Of a stretch of DNA of 64,000 nucleotides, positions 34,703-44,004 are shown in pieces. The notes beneath the pieces were generated by a model that did no database searches, was not told where the DNA came from, and saw only the letters and a list, made by a program, of their open reading frames with translations. A program made the translations under genes and the position numbers. The first letter of the stretch is position 1. Each line of letters opens with the position of its first letter. This DNA comes from Streptomyces viridochromogenes (GTDB taxonomy: Bacteria; Actinomycetota; Actinomycetes; Streptomycetales; Streptomycetaceae), in assembly GCF_001270495.1 (NCBI RefSeq), contig NZ_LGUR01000201.1, positions 67,434 to 131,433 of the forward strand, in the 5' to 3' direction.

Positions 34703-35581
34703 ATGCCCCTTAGATTCGGTGCGTCGGCTGACGGCCACGCCGCGCATCACGGCCACTGGTTCGCTCGGCTCCATCGGCGGGTGCTCACCTCGTGGATCGG
34801 GCTCGCCTGGAACCGGGGGCGCGAGATGGAGCTGATGCACCGTGCCATGGGGTTCGCGGCGCTGAGCTTCCTCACGCTGCTGCCGTTGTTGGTCGTCGTC
34901 GCGGCGGCCGACCTCGCGAGAGGTCAGGGCTTCGCCAGGTGGCTGGTCCAGGGCCTAGGTGTGTCGGCGGTGTCGCAGGAGGAGGTCGAGCGGATGTTCG
35001 GCCGGCCGGGGCAGGCGCTGCAGCGCACCACGGCGCTCGGCCTCGCCGCGCTGGCCGCGTTCGGTGTGACCTTCGGCTCGGCCGTACAGACCGGGTACGA
35101 GCGAGTGTGGGACCTGCCGACGGCGCGCTGGCACACGATGTGGCGCCATGTCGTCTGGCTGGCCGTACTGACCGGCTCCCTGCTGCTGTTCTTCGCCGCA
35201 CCCACCCCCGATGAGTCGTCCGCCCTGAAGACGGTGCTGGTCGCCGGGGTCGATGTGGTCGGTGCGTTCGTCTTCTTCTGGTGGTCGCAACGGCTGCTGC
35301 TCTGCGGCCGCATTCGTTGGCGGGCGCTCGCGCCCGGGGCTGCCGCGACGGCCCTGGGGCTCCTCGGGCTGCGGGTCTTCTCCCAGCACATCTTCTCGCC
35401 GTTGATCGCGTCGAACACGGTGACCTACGGCCCGTTCGGGACCGTTCTGGTTCTGCAGTCCTGGCTGGTCGGCGTGGGTTTCGTGGTGTATGGAGGGGCT
35501 CTGGTCGGCCGGCTCTTCCACGAGTATCTGGAGCGGCGCCGACTCACCGTGCAAGCGGCCACACAGCCGCCGCTGTCATGA
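34703..35581 (+). CDS. YihY/BrkB-family membrane protein
   Basis: The 292-residue protein has about six transmembrane segments with conserved family marks: MGFAALSFLTLLPLLVVVAA, FGSAVQTGYERVWDLP (basic-aromatic loop) and YGPFGTVLVLQSWLVGVGFV near the end. The family (UPF0761, once called virulence factor BrkB or ribonuclease BN) has no firmly known function. The ATG at 34703 is taken as the start; the longer upstream frame overlaps the LacI fragment. Neighbours on both sides are broken genes, so no operon partner is evident. Confidence 0.8.
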   Translation: MPLRFGASADGHAAHHGHWFARLHRRVLTSWIGLAWNRGREMELMHRAMGFAALSFLTLLPLLVVVAAADLARGQGFARWLVQGLGVSAVSQEEVERMFGRPGQALQRTTALGLAALAAFGVTFGSAVQTGYERVWDLPTARWHTMWRHVVWLAVLTGSLLLFFAAPTPDESSALKTVLVAGVDVVGAFVFFWWSQRLLLCGRIRWRALAPGAAATALGLLGLRVFSQHIFSPLIASNTVTYGPFGTVLVLQSWLVGVGFVVYGGALVGRLFHEYLERRRLTVQAATQPPLS

Positions 35582-35819
35582 ACGGAAGCCCTGCGGAATG
35601 CTGGTCACTACTGCTGTCATCCGCCGGACCCCTCGCGGGGCGCCCGCGGCAGGGGAGTCGTGCCGTTCGTCACGCGGTTGATGCCACCCGAAAGTAAGAC
35701 GAACCTCTGGTTCCGCATGGTGCCGGAACGGACGTACATCGGATTGGTCCATGACGCGGCGGCGTCTCCCGCGGTCGGCGAGCGCGCACGACCTCCTGCG
35801 CATGTGCCGTCGGTGGGGT

Positions 35820-36349
35820 GACGGGCGGCCGGACCTACCTCTCGGCCAACTCCATGCAGTGGCAGGTGGAGGGCCGTCCCCGTACGGCGTCCCCGACCGC
35901 CTGCTCACCTGCCGCAAACGCAAGGGCCCGACCGCCCCGTGCTCTGGCGGGAGATCGACCGCCCCGAGCAGGAGGTGATCGGCATCCAGTACGCGGGCTA
36001 CGTCCCCGAGCCGCACTCGCTGATCGTGTGCAACGCCGATCACTGGCTGTGGGAGGCGACCGGTGCCCACGAGGGCGACGAGATCGAAGGGCTCGTCGCT
36101 GACGAGGTCGACCGCTTCTTCCCACGCACCGGGCTTCCCCAGCATCAGTTGCGCGTCCTGCTCGCGCACTCCCCGTACACCGGTCCTGAGGGCGTCGCGC
36201 GTCATCAGGAGACCTCGCTCTACCGCGGCCCTTCGGGCGCCTGGGTGTTCGCCTCCGGTACCTTCGCCTGCTCCCCGGCCATCGAGCGCCCGGCCCACGT
36301 CGACTCCCGCATCCAGTGGGCCACGGCCAAGCTCTGGATCGCATCTGTA
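35820..36349 (+). pseudogene. Decayed DMFase-large-subunit-like domain protein
   Basis: Three frames together encode GGRTYLSANSMQWQVE, DRLLTCRKRKG and then VLWREIDRPEQEVIGIQYAG ending GAWVFASGTFACSPAIERPA. This matches the C-terminal domain found in N,N-dimethylformamidase beta-subunit-like proteins. Two frameshifts (near 35880 and 35935) and a missing N-terminus make it non-functional, although the last 130 codons are intact. Confidence 0.6.
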
Positions 36350-36462
36350 AACGCACCTGACGCCGTGGCCCACGCGAAGTTCACCGTCGCGTCAGCGAAG
36401 ACTTTGGCGACACTGCGTAATCGTGCCTAGACGCAATCGGGCTCAGGAGAGCGCGTCCCAAA

Positions 36463-36548
36463 GCAGGTCGGCCAGCACCGAGTCAGCACGCCACCAACCC
36501 GTGCTGGTTCCGTGCTGGCTTCGAGGGCCGAAATCATAGAAAACCGCA
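36463..36548. repeat. Direct repeat, copy A (pair at 62209)
   Basis: About 86 bases are shared with 62209-62295 in the same orientation, including AGTCAGCACGCCACCAAC, CGTGCTGGTTCCGTGCTG, TTCGAGGGCCG and GAAAACCGCA, with about ten differences and one indel. It contains the inverted pair CAGCACG...CGTGCTG. It may be a relic of a mobile element end or recombination site. Confidence 0.7.
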
Positions 36549-36879
36549 CGTCCTAGCCCCGATTGAATGAGTTGTCGTACCACTCGATGGTCGTGCCTAT
36601 GAGGCTGGCGGCGACGATGCGACGGAGGTTCGCGGGTGGTGGGGGAGCGGTGGTTCCGGAGGCCATGTGCGCCACTTCCTTGTGTGCGGTGGGGACGGGT
36701 ACGTGTTGGCACACCGTAGAAACGTGCAGGTCAGGCGCACATGTGGTGGGGCGACATAGTTCGGGCTGTGGTTATGCGTGGGGCCACCATGCCCGCTCGC
36801 GGCGCGGCAGCTGAGCGGCTTGGAGAGGGGCGAGATAGTGCTGTCCGGGAAGCGTAGTTGGGCGTGATTTGACGGTGGC

Positions 36880-36966
36880 GTGCTGACTCCCGTGCTGGTT
36901 TGGTGCTGACTAAATTCCCACGTCATCACCCGTGTTCGTCTCTCCCGTGCTGACTTGGTGCTGACT
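36880..36966 (+). repeat. GTGCTGACT iteron-like cluster
   Basis: GTGCTGACT occurs at 36880, 36903, 36947 and 36958, with a variant GTGCTGGTT at 36892. The same word in inverse orientation is in both copies of the long repeat (36481 and 62227). Spacings of 11, 23 and 44 bases are multiples of about one helical turn, as for arm-type or replication/partition protein sites. Confidence 0.55.
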
Positions 36967-37503
36967 ACGCTCCGTAGAACTCGGGCATCAGGGTCAGATC
37001 GGGCCCAGAGCTGCGCTGCGGCAGGCGGCCCGAACGAAGGCCAAGCCAGTCGATGCGACTCGGTCTCCGGGCGGGTGAGCAGGGGGCCGGGACTGGGTGC
37101 GGGGCGTGGGTGTCCCAGCAGGTTCTTGGTCTGCTGGTGGCACACGGGTTGCACGCCATCTGAGCTGTGTAAACGGAGATCGTCGGCACCTGTCGTGGAC
37201 TGTTGGCCCGGGTATGGTCCCCGGATCCTGGTCATCCGGACCGGGGGCAGTCCAGGTGGCACGGTGCATGGGAATTCCGCATGACCTGGCACCAGACTGC
37301 CGATCTCGACGCATGCGGCTCCCGGGGGCACGGTCCCGAGTGACTACTCCAGGGCCGACGACACGGGGGTGTGGACAGGAGTGGTTCCCGGACGATTTGT
37401 CGGCGAGCTGGACGCTGTTGGACGGTGGCTGGATGTTCGTGGACGACAAGATCGGAGCGACGAGGCTCGGCGAGCGGCGCAGGCTCGGTGTTCTGCGCGA
37501 AGC
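36967..37503. other. Intergenic, possible Tn3-type transposase scrap
   Basis: No intact gene is recognised between the repeats and the terminator. A plus-strand stretch at 37384-37466 reads ASWTLLDGGWMFVDDKIGAT then RLG, vaguely like the N-terminal DUF4158 region of actinobacterial Tn3-family transposases. The match is too short to be sure. Confidence 0.3.
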
Positions 37504-37538
37504 GCGAGGGCCGCACCCGGAGTGGGTGCGGCCCTCGC
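37504..37538. terminator. Strong hairpin downstream of the response regulator
   Basis: GCGAGGGCCGCACCC (37504-37518) pairs perfectly with GGGTGCGGCCCTCGC (37524-37538) across the loop GGAGT. It lies 20 bases past the response regulator stop on the minus strand and would work in both directions. Confidence 0.8.
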
Positions 37539-37557
37539 GATGACGGGAATGCGGTTG

Positions 37558-38336
37558 CTACGTCACTGGTGGTGCGGTGACGTCAGGTAGTGCTGTCGTA
37601 GGAGCTCCTTTCCGTAGTCGTTGCCGGCCGGGCCTGATGGTGTAGCCCATCCTGCGCAGCGTGCGGATCATCGGAGGTCGGCCCTTGTCGATCTTCCTGC
37701 GCAGGTTGGAGATGTACGCCTCCACGAGGTTTCCACTGGCATCGAAGGAACTGCTCCAGACGAGGTCGAGGATCTGGGCCCTGCTGAGCACTTGGCGCGG
37801 GTGGCTCATCAGCAGCCACAGCAGGTCGAACTCCTTGGCGGTCAGTTCGATGGGCGTCCCGTCGGAGTGTGCTTCTCGCGTTTTCTCTACCAGGCCCAGA
37901 TCCCCGACGGTCAGGACGGACTTGTCGGTCTTCGCGTCCTCGACGCCGGCCCGGCGCAGTAGGCCGCGTAGCCGCAGCACGACCTCTTCCAACGAGAACG
38001 GCTTCGTCACGTAGTCGTCCGCTCCCGCGCAGAGGCCGTCGATTCGGTGCTCCAGTGCGTCCCGGGCGGTGAGCATGAGAACGGGCAGGTGGGGATTCTC
38101 GTAGCGCAGACGCCGGAGCACCTGCACGCCCTCCAGGCCGGGCAGCATTCCGTCCAGGACGACGGCGTGCGGTGCGCAGGCGCGTGCGGTGCGCAGGCGC
38201 TCTCCCCGTCGGCCGCCGAGTAGGGCCGCCAGCCCGCCTCGCTGACGGCCACAGACAGCGTCTCGACGAGCCCGGGCTCGTCATCGACGATCAGCACGCG
38301 GATCAGGTCCTCGTGACTTCTGGAAGCGGCAGACAT
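37558..38336 (-). pseudogene. OmpR-family response regulator broken by a single-base frameshift
   Basis: From ATG 38336 the frame gives RVLIVDDEPGLVETLSVAVS and ADGESA, then shifts. In another frame it continues MLPGLEGVQVLRRLR, LTARDALEHRIDGL, GADDYVTKPFSLEEVVLRLR and a full winged-helix DNA-binding domain (LTAKEFDLLWLLMSHP to MGYTIRP). Adding one G after 38197 (a C on the coding strand) restores ALRTARACAPHAVVLDGM with the phospho-acceptor Asp 43 residues after the acidic pair, the usual spacing. No histidine kinase gene adjoins it. The protein would be 259 residues. Confidence 0.8.
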
Positions 38337-39008
38337 GTTTCGATCCTGTCGGGGTCGTCTCCCGATCGGTCCGAGCCGCCACGACTCAGGGCGCAGCCCT
38401 GCTCGCAACCCGGACGGTGGCCCTCACCAGACACGGTCTCTTGCACTTACGCTCTGCGCTCGCAGGCGTGTTGATCATCCGAAGCATCGCCCCTGGTCAC
38501 CGCCACCCCACTCGTGCCGGCTGCGGCGGGCATTGCGCACGGGCTGTCCAGATCGACGGCCGTGGACTGGGCACAGCTGTACGTCCCGCTATTGCCGGTC
38601 TTTCCGCTGCTCACGGTTGGTCTCCTGCGCCCATGGGCCCCGACTCGGCCTCGCGAACTTCGCCACCGTGATGGCCCGGGCGGGTACTTTCGTGCACACG
38701 GCCTTCTGCACCGGTCTCGACGCAGTCGCCGACATCGCGGCCGGAACCGCGGTCGAGCACGCCGACGAGACAGCGAGCCTCGGGCCAATCAAGCGCCCTC
38801 ACTACGACACGGGTGAGGCGCCAGGGCAGGCCGGTGCCTCCGCCCTCATCGGCGCCGTCGCGGCCACGGCGGTCACGCTTCTCCCGAAGTGCGGCACCAG
38901 ACACCTTCCCGGCACGGCAGTGTTCCTCGCGGCCGGCTGGTCCTTCGGTCGACAGCCACATCCTCTGGCCACGCGGCGTGTGCTGAACGTCTGCAACCTC
39001 GACCGGTG
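38337..39008. other. Region without an intact gene
   Basis: On the plus strand two frames carry membrane-like runs (IAHGLSRSTAVDWAQLYVPL and SALIGAVAATAVTLL), hinting at a decayed membrane protein gene between about 38500 and 39000. No family is recognised and no start signal is seen. Confidence 0.3.
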
Positions 39009-39194
39009 TCAGCCGTGGTCCCCCTGGGCGGAGACGGTGTGTCCCGTCTCGGCGGCGGAACGGTCAGGCTGATCGGCGGGGGCAACGGTCACCGTGGCTC
39101 CGAGGCCGGTGGTCGCCAGGAACCCGCTGCCGATGATGCTCAGGGGACTCGGTGCCGCGGGCTTGCGGTTGTCGCGTTGGCTGGGCCTACTCAT
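39009..39194 (-). CDS. Small putative membrane/exported protein
   Basis: The 61-residue frame starts at ATG 39194 with an excellent GAGGAG ribosome site seven bases upstream. The N-terminus is basic (MSRPSQRDNRKPAAP), followed by a hydrophobic run (LSIIGSGFLATTGLGATVTV) and a polar tail. It could be a single-span membrane peptide. No family is recognised; the ribosome site is the main support. Confidence 0.45.
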   Translation of the reverse strand: MSRPSQRDNRKPAAPSPLSIIGSGFLATTGLGATVTVAPADQPDRSAAETGHTVSAQGDHG

Positions 39195-39958
39195 GTCCGA
39201 CTCCTCGTATCCTGCGACCGCCACGCCGGGCTGGTGGTGAGAGGCCAGGCTCGCCGGTTCAACAGGCCGAGTGAAGCTGGATGGTCATCGTGTCAACCTC
39301 TCGTAAGAATTGGGCCGGACCTTCCCGCCTCAGCTACGTCCAGCCGAACGTGCAGGTGTGCACCGCGCACTGGACCGGGGGTAAAGGGCCGTTGGTCTTG
39401 TCCGATCAGAGGAAGACGGGAATTCTCCGGTGACCGTGGTTGCGTCAGGGCCGCCCGCGACGGCAAGGATGTCGTGCACCTGGCTGAGTCCTGGCCGTGT
39501 TCGTCGCTGCGAGAGCCTCCTGGCGTGAGCGTCGTAGTGAGATCGAACCCTGTCGCAGCCGCTCGCCGTCGTGAGGTGCTGTCTCGCTCCGGGGGGGCCG
39601 TCAAACAGCACCCCCGAAGTCATCGGTCGGTGCGGTGAGTTCTTACGAGAAGCTGACGTGGCGACACAAATCCTCCGTCGCGGCAGTCCCACGGGCAACT
39701 CTGGTTCCTGGACAAAGGGATCGACGGATGCGTCGAGAGCAGCAGGGGCCGCAAGCGAAGGGACCAAGCACCCTCGACGGTCCGTGCCGAGGCGTGCGGA
39801 GCACCCCGAGTCGCGGACGCCCGGCCTTGCACGACGACCGACTGGCCCTTCGTCGACAACAGGCCCCACGGCGGGGCCGACAGGCAGGACATCGCTTCCT
39901 TCTGGCGCGACTCGCCTCGTGAAGTGGTGTTCCACCCAGAAGAGTTCGGAGGAAAACC
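39195..39958. other. Intergenic upstream of the DUF1996 gene
   Basis: There is no supported gene in about 760 bases. Short frames occur but lack start signals. GGAGGAAAA just before 39959 is the ribosome site of the next gene. Confidence 0.45.
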
Positions 39959-41482
39959 ATGCGGCGCAACACGCGCAAACGATCGAAGACCACGGGCGGT
40001 AAGGTCCTTGCCGCCGTCACGGCTGTCACACTCGGAGCAGGCGGGCTGGTGATCGTGAACGTGTACGCCTCGGCCCACGAGACGTCAGGCGGCAACACCG
40101 TCAAACGGTCGTCTCAGGGTGGGACCGGCCAAGCCGCGGCCTCGGAGGCGTTCACCATTGAATGCCCCGACGTCGGTGGCCGGCTGCAGCAGGTGCCGGA
40201 CCAGGCCAGGGGGGAGGTCGACAAGCAACTTGCTTTGCTGGACAGCCAGATTTCGGAGGCCTATCAGAGGCTGCAGAGTTCGACCCGGGCCATACAGCAG
40301 GACAGCAACTTCGCCAACAACGCGATCATGGGGCCCCTGAAGGACAAACGGGTCGCGACGATCGACCGAATCTCTATTGCCATCGGCAGGGTGGGGAACA
40401 GGCCGCAGGGCCTTGAGTCAATGGCCGCCTGTACGCTGCGCGCTTCCGGCAACCAGAGCGACGTCGGCAACAACCAGGACGGCAGCCAGGGGCAGGGCCA
40501 GGAGAACGGTCAGGGAGAAGGACAGGGCAACGGTCAGGGGCAGTCCGCCGGTGGCGGACAGGCAGGCAACGGGCCTGTCGCCGCCGACTTCGTCGACATC
40601 ACCGCGGTCCAACCCAACGTGACAGCATCCCGAGCGTCGCAGGAGGCCTCGCGGGGGACCTTCACGACCCAGTGCGGGGTGAACGAGAACCAGCTGTACA
40701 ACAGCGACAACGTCATCGTCGCGCCCGGTGTGGACAACGGTGCTCATCACACGCATGACTACGTCGGCAACCAGGCGAACGACGCGTTCGCCGACAACGA
40801 CGACTTCGCGGGCGGCGAGACGACATGCCAGAACCGGGGTGACAGGTCGTCCTACTACTGGCCGGTCCTCCGGCTGCAGGACGGCACCGAGGAATTCGAC
40901 GCCGAGCAACAGGGCGGCGGCGCCGAGGGCAATGCCGGCAAGATCCTCACCGCATCCGAGGTGACCCTGGAGTACGTGGGCAACGCGAGCGGCAAGGTCG
41001 TGGCCATGCCCAAGTTCCTGCGGATCATCACCGGTGATGCCAAGGCGTTCACCAATGGCACCGCGAACGCCAACGCGGCGTGGAGCTGCACCGGCTTCGA
41101 GGACCGCCAGCTGACGGACAAGTACCCGGTCTGTCCCCAGGGCAGCAGCTTGGTCCGGACGTCCAAGTTCCAGAGCTGCTGGGACGGCCAGAACGTCGAC
41201 AGCGCCAACCACCGCGCCCACGTCGCCTTCGCCGATCCGAACACGGGCGCCTGTCCGAGTGGCTTCAAGGCCATTCCGCAGCTCGTACAGCGTCTGGTCT
41301 ACGACGTGGACGCACCCAGCCTGAACGACAACGGCCAGTCCAGCCCGTTCTACGCGGTGGACGGCTTCCCGGAGCAGATGCACAAACCGATCACGGACCA
41401 CGGTGACTTCGTCAACGTCTTTGACGAGCAGCTGATGAACGAGATGGTCCAGTGCATCAACACCGGCCGCCAGTGCCAGTGA
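39959..41482 (+). CDS. Secreted DUF1996 protein with Gly/Gln-rich linker
   Basis: The 507-residue protein has a basic N-terminus and a signal-peptide-like segment ([20 protein letters not shown]). A helical domain (about 65-165) and a low-complexity [15 protein letters not shown] linker (about 178-205) follow. The DUF1996 domain (about 210-505) begins with [14 protein letters not shown] and contains the marker HTHDYVGN and the Cys-rich [13 protein letters not shown] and [20 protein letters not shown]. The family is secreted and of unknown function, found in actinobacteria and fungi. ATG 39959 follows GGAGGAAA. A hairpin terminator follows. Confidence 0.85.
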   Translation: MRRNTRKRSKTTGGKVLAAVTAVTLGAGGLVIVNVYASAHETSGGNTVKRSSQGGTGQAAASEAFTIECPDVGGRLQQVPDQARGEVDKQLALLDSQISEAYQRLQSSTRAIQQDSNFANNAIMGPLKDKRVATIDRISIAIGRVGNRPQGLESMAACTLRASGNQSDVGNNQDGSQGQGQENGQGEGQGNGQGQSAGGGQAGNGPVAADFVDITAVQPNVTASRASQEASRGTFTTQCGVNENQLYNSDNVIVAPGVDNGAHHTHDYVGNQANDAFADNDDFAGGETTCQNRGDRSSYYWPVLRLQDGTEEFDAEQQGGGAEGNAGKILTASEVTLEYVGNASGKVVAMPKFLRIITGDAKAFTNGTANANAAWSCTGFEDRQLTDKYPVCPQGSSLVRTSKFQSCWDGQNVDSANHRAHVAFADPNTGACPSGFKAIPQLVQRLVYDVDAPSLNDNGQSSPFYAVDGFPEQMHKPITDHGDFVNVFDEQLMNEMVQCINTGRQCQ

Positions 41483-41558
41483 TGTCACCACATTCAGCTC
41501 TTGTCAGGGCCCTCGGCGACCGCAGGTAAACGTCCACGACTGAGACCGAGACGCGTCG

Positions 41559-41583
41559 GCGACGGGTGTACGAAACCCGTCGC
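41559..41583 (+). terminator. Hairpin after DUF1996 gene
   Basis: GCGACGGGT (41559-41567) pairs with ACCCGTCGC (41575-41583), about 80 bases after the DUF1996 stop. Confidence 0.6.
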
Positions 41584-41710
41584 CCGGCGAGTTGCTTCAG
41601 TCAGATGCTTGGCCGGGGTCATGCCCGGCAGTTGGTCGCGCCGCAGCGCCCGGCCTCGGCCTATGCGGCGGGGTTGAGGGCGAAGGGAAGGATTGCGTCG
41701 GCCATCGCGC

Positions 41711-41800
41711 CGAGCCGGTGCCCCGGCGGATGATCTGCAGCAGGCGCTGTCCCTCATCGCGGTCGATCTCGCGGATCCGCACTGGCTCTGCCACCGGCAC
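41711..41800 (-). mobile_element. Scrap of an IS630-family transposase
   Basis: Thirty codons read VPVAEPVRIREIDRDEGQRL then LQIIRRGTGS, the usual N-terminus of actinobacterial IS630 transposases before the winged helix. The frame breaks right after, and the catalytic part is missing. Confidence 0.5.
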
Positions 41801-41861
41801 AGTCTTTCGGGAGGAGGAGGCGTCCGGGTGCAGAACGGGCGAGGTGCCTGCGGGTGCGGTG

Positions 41862-42374
41862 TCAGGCCAACATCTCCCGGAGCCAGGCCCTTTCGGCGTG
41901 GCTGGTGGCGCGGGCGATGGTGAGCATGCCGCGCCGGTAGGGGTCGTCGGTGTCGTCGGCGCCCAGTAGGCGGTCACCGTCGTGAAAGAAGCTCGCGGGC
42001 TGTTCCAGGAAATCAAGTCGCCGACGCAGTACCGCGTGCTGGTCAGCGGTGTCGGGCAGGTGAGACAGGAAAGCCAGGACCGTGAAGTATCGGGTGCTGT
42101 CACTGACGTCCAGGCCGTTGGCATCCCGCAGTCGGCGCAGCAGCTCGCAGTGGCCGGCATTGGTCAGGCTCAGGGTGTGCCGCTGAGCGGCCGAGGAGCC
42201 CGGTTCGGTCCGCCGGTCGAGCAATCCGGCGCTGACCAGCCGGTTGATCGCCGGGTAGAGGCTGCCGTCGCTGACCGGTCGGGCATGGCCAGACAAGTGC
42301 TCTATCCGGTGGCGCAGTTGATAGCCGTGAAGCGATCCCTCGGCCAGGAATCCCAGGATCGCGAGTTCGAGCAT
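41862..42374 (-). CDS. PadR-family transcriptional regulator
   Basis: The 170-residue protein begins MLELAILGFLAEGSLHGYQL, the PadR winged helix, with RPVSDGSLYPAINRLVSAGL as the recognition helix region. A C-terminal helical dimerisation domain contains a Trp/Arg-rich tail. ATG 42374 is preferred because it matches the family start; ATG 42392 six codons upstream is possible. It is divergent from the isochorismatase-type gene at 42429 with only 54 bases between, which contain a 24-base palindrome. It likely represses both genes. Confidence 0.85.
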   Translation of the reverse strand: MLELAILGFLAEGSLHGYQLRHRIEHLSGHARPVSDGSLYPAINRLVSAGLLDRRTEPGSSAAQRHTLSLTNAGHCELLRRLRDANGLDVSDSTRYFTVLAFLSHLPDTADQHAVLRRRLDFLEQPASFFHDGDRLLGADDTDDPYRRGMLTIARATSHAERAWLREMLA

Positions 42375-42391
42375 GCTGCTACTCTCGCACA

Positions 42392-42415
42392 TCGAAACGA
42401 GGTACCTCGAATCGA
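42392..42415. promoter_or_regulatory. Palindromic operator between PadR and isochorismatase genes
   Basis: A 24-base imperfect palindrome is centred between 42403 and 42404, with the perfect core CGAGGTACCTCG (42398-42409) and arms TCGA..TCGA. It lies within the short divergent region and is the natural site for the PadR regulator. Confidence 0.6.
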
Positions 42416-42428
42416 GGCAGGAGTCCGG

Positions 42429-43088
42429 ATGACATACACCGAGGAATGGGTGATCACACGGGCGCGCAACGCATACGAGCGTGGCCGGGCATCGTTCGAC
42501 ATACGGCCTGAACGGGCGGCACTGCTGGTGATCGACATGCAAGACGAATTCGTCCGGCCCGGCTGGAGTCCCTACTGGGTGCCCGCAGCCACCCGGATGG
42601 CGCCCCGGTTGCACCGACTGGTCGAAGAATGCCGGGCGACCTCCGTCCCGGTGATCTGGACCATCTTCGACGACACCCATCTCGGACTGGACCGGCCGCA
42701 CGCCTTGCGGTTCCTCCCGCATGCCGACACCGACTGGCGCCGACCGGGCCCTGCCGAGGTGTGGGCCCCGATGGGCCGCCGCCCCGACGAGGCCGTCATC
42801 CGCAAGCCCTCCTACGGGGCGTTCTACGACACCCCGCTCGATACGATGCTGCGTAACCTTGGCCGCGACACGGTCATCGTCACGGGAACGCTCACCAACT
42901 ACTGCTGCGGCACCACGGCCCGGCAGGCATACGAACGTGGCTACAAGGTCGTCTTCGGCTCCGATGTCACGGCAACCGACGACGAGTCCCGGCAAGAACC
43001 TGAACTCGCAGTCCTGCGCAAGGGTTTCGCCCTCGTGCTGAGCGCAGAAGAGATCACCAACCGACTGACCTCAGCCACCCCGGCATGA
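42429..43088 (+). CDS. Isochorismatase-like cysteine hydrolase
   Basis: The 219-residue protein has the catalytic triad of the cysteine-hydrolase/isochorismatase family: Asp in LLVIDMQDEFVRP, Lys in VIRKPSYGAFYDTPLD and Cys in LTNYCCGTTARQAYERGYKV. Such enzymes cleave amides or vinyl ethers (nicotinamide, N-carbamoyl compounds, isochorismate). ATG 42429 follows AGGAG. It is paired divergently with a PadR regulator, which often senses aromatic or drug-like compounds. The substrate is unknown. Confidence 0.87.
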   Translation: MTYTEEWVITRARNAYERGRASFDIRPERAALLVIDMQDEFVRPGWSPYWVPAATRMAPRLHRLVEECRATSVPVIWTIFDDTHLGLDRPHALRFLPHADTDWRRPGPAEVWAPMGRRPDEAVIRKPSYGAFYDTPLDTMLRNLGRDTVIVTGTLTNYCCGTTARQAYERGYKVVFGSDVTATDDESRQEPELAVLRKGFALVLSAEEITNRLTSATPA

Positions 43089-43326
43089 GAGGACGAACAG
43101 CGGGCGAACTATGCCTGATGCGGCACTAGGCGCTGTGAGACCGGGTTCTGCGAACGAGTCCGGGATCGGCGGAGGTTTGGCGGCCCGCTCTTGATCTTGC
43201 TCGCGCAAAGGACCGTTTGTGAGAGTAACCGCGTGTGTCAGTCTCCGAAGTCGGCTGCGCAGATGACTGGAGTCAGGTGCACTGAGCACCGCCTCCGATC
43301 GTGGGCCGCCGGCCCCTGTCGGCTGC

Positions 43327-44004
43327 TCAGTCAGGTGGGGCGGCTCGGTCGATGACCCGATATCCCACGCCGGGTTTGGTGGCGATGACCGGAGGGTCGC
43401 CGAGTTTGCGGCGCAGGCGGCTGATGGTCACCGTGACCGTGTTGGTGAACGGGTCGGCGTGCTCGTCCCAGACCTGTTCGAGGAGGCCTTCCGCGCTGAG
43501 GAAGGCGGGGCTCGCGTTCAGGAGGGCTTCGAGTACCGCGAATTCCTTGACAGAGAGGTCGAGTTGGCGGCCGTCGCGGCTGGCGGTGCGGCGCATCGGG
43601 TCGAGTTCGATGCCCGCCGCGCTCAGGGTGCGGGACCGGGCGGCGGGGCGACGGCGGTCCAGGGCGCGGATGCGCAGGACGAGTTCGGGAAAGTGGAAGG
43701 GCTTGGCGAGGTAGTCGTCAGCACCCAGGGTCAGGCCGCTGACGCGGTCGCCGGGTGAGTCGGCGGCGGTCAGCATCAGGACCATCACGCGGTCGTCCCG
43801 CTCCGTGATCATCTGGCAGAGAGTGTCGCCGTGGATGCCTGGCAGGTCGCGGTCGAGCACGACGACGCCGTACGCGTTGACGTCCAGCTTGGCCGCGGCG
43901 TCGAGCCCGTCGTGGGCCACGTCTACGGCCATGCCCTGGTCGCGCAGTCCCTCGGCGATGACTTCGGCGAGAGGGCGGGCGTCCTCGACCACCAGGACTC
44001 TCAA
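43327..44004 (-). CDS. OmpR-family response regulator
   Basis: The 225-residue protein has a receiver domain (RVLVVEDARPLAEVI, phospho-acceptor Asp in VVLDRDLPG, Thr in LMLTAAD, Lys in YLAKPF). It is followed by a winged-helix output domain (LDLSVKEFAVLEALLNAS to PGVGYRVID). It starts at TTG 44004 in a TTGA overlap with the stop of the kinase gene, so translation is coupled. The pair faces an ABC exporter operon across 120 bases, as in antibiotic/peptide-resistance modules. Confidence 0.88.
   Translation of the reverse strand: MRVLVVEDARPLAEVIAEGLRDQGMAVDVAHDGLDAAAKLDVNAYGVVVLDRDLPGIHGDTLCQMITERDDRVMVLMLTAADSPGDRVSGLTLGADDYLAKPFHFPELVLRIRALDRRRPAARSRTLSAAGIELDPMRRTASRDGRQLDLSVKEFAVLEALLNASPAFLSAEGLLEQVWDEHADPFTNTVTVTISRLRRKLGDPPVIATKPGVGYRVIDRAAPPD

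Noticed and set aside
38164..38200. 17-base tandem duplication as the cause of the response regulator frameshift
   Set aside because: Removing one copy would leave the phospho-acceptor Asp only 37 residues from the acidic pair. Adding a single base gives the usual 43, so a one-base loss is the better explanation.
39822..39985. Possible coding scrap just before the DUF1996 gene
   Set aside because: One frame reads like protein (WPFVDNRPHGGADRQDIASF), but it has no start, no family and overlaps the ribosome site of the real gene.
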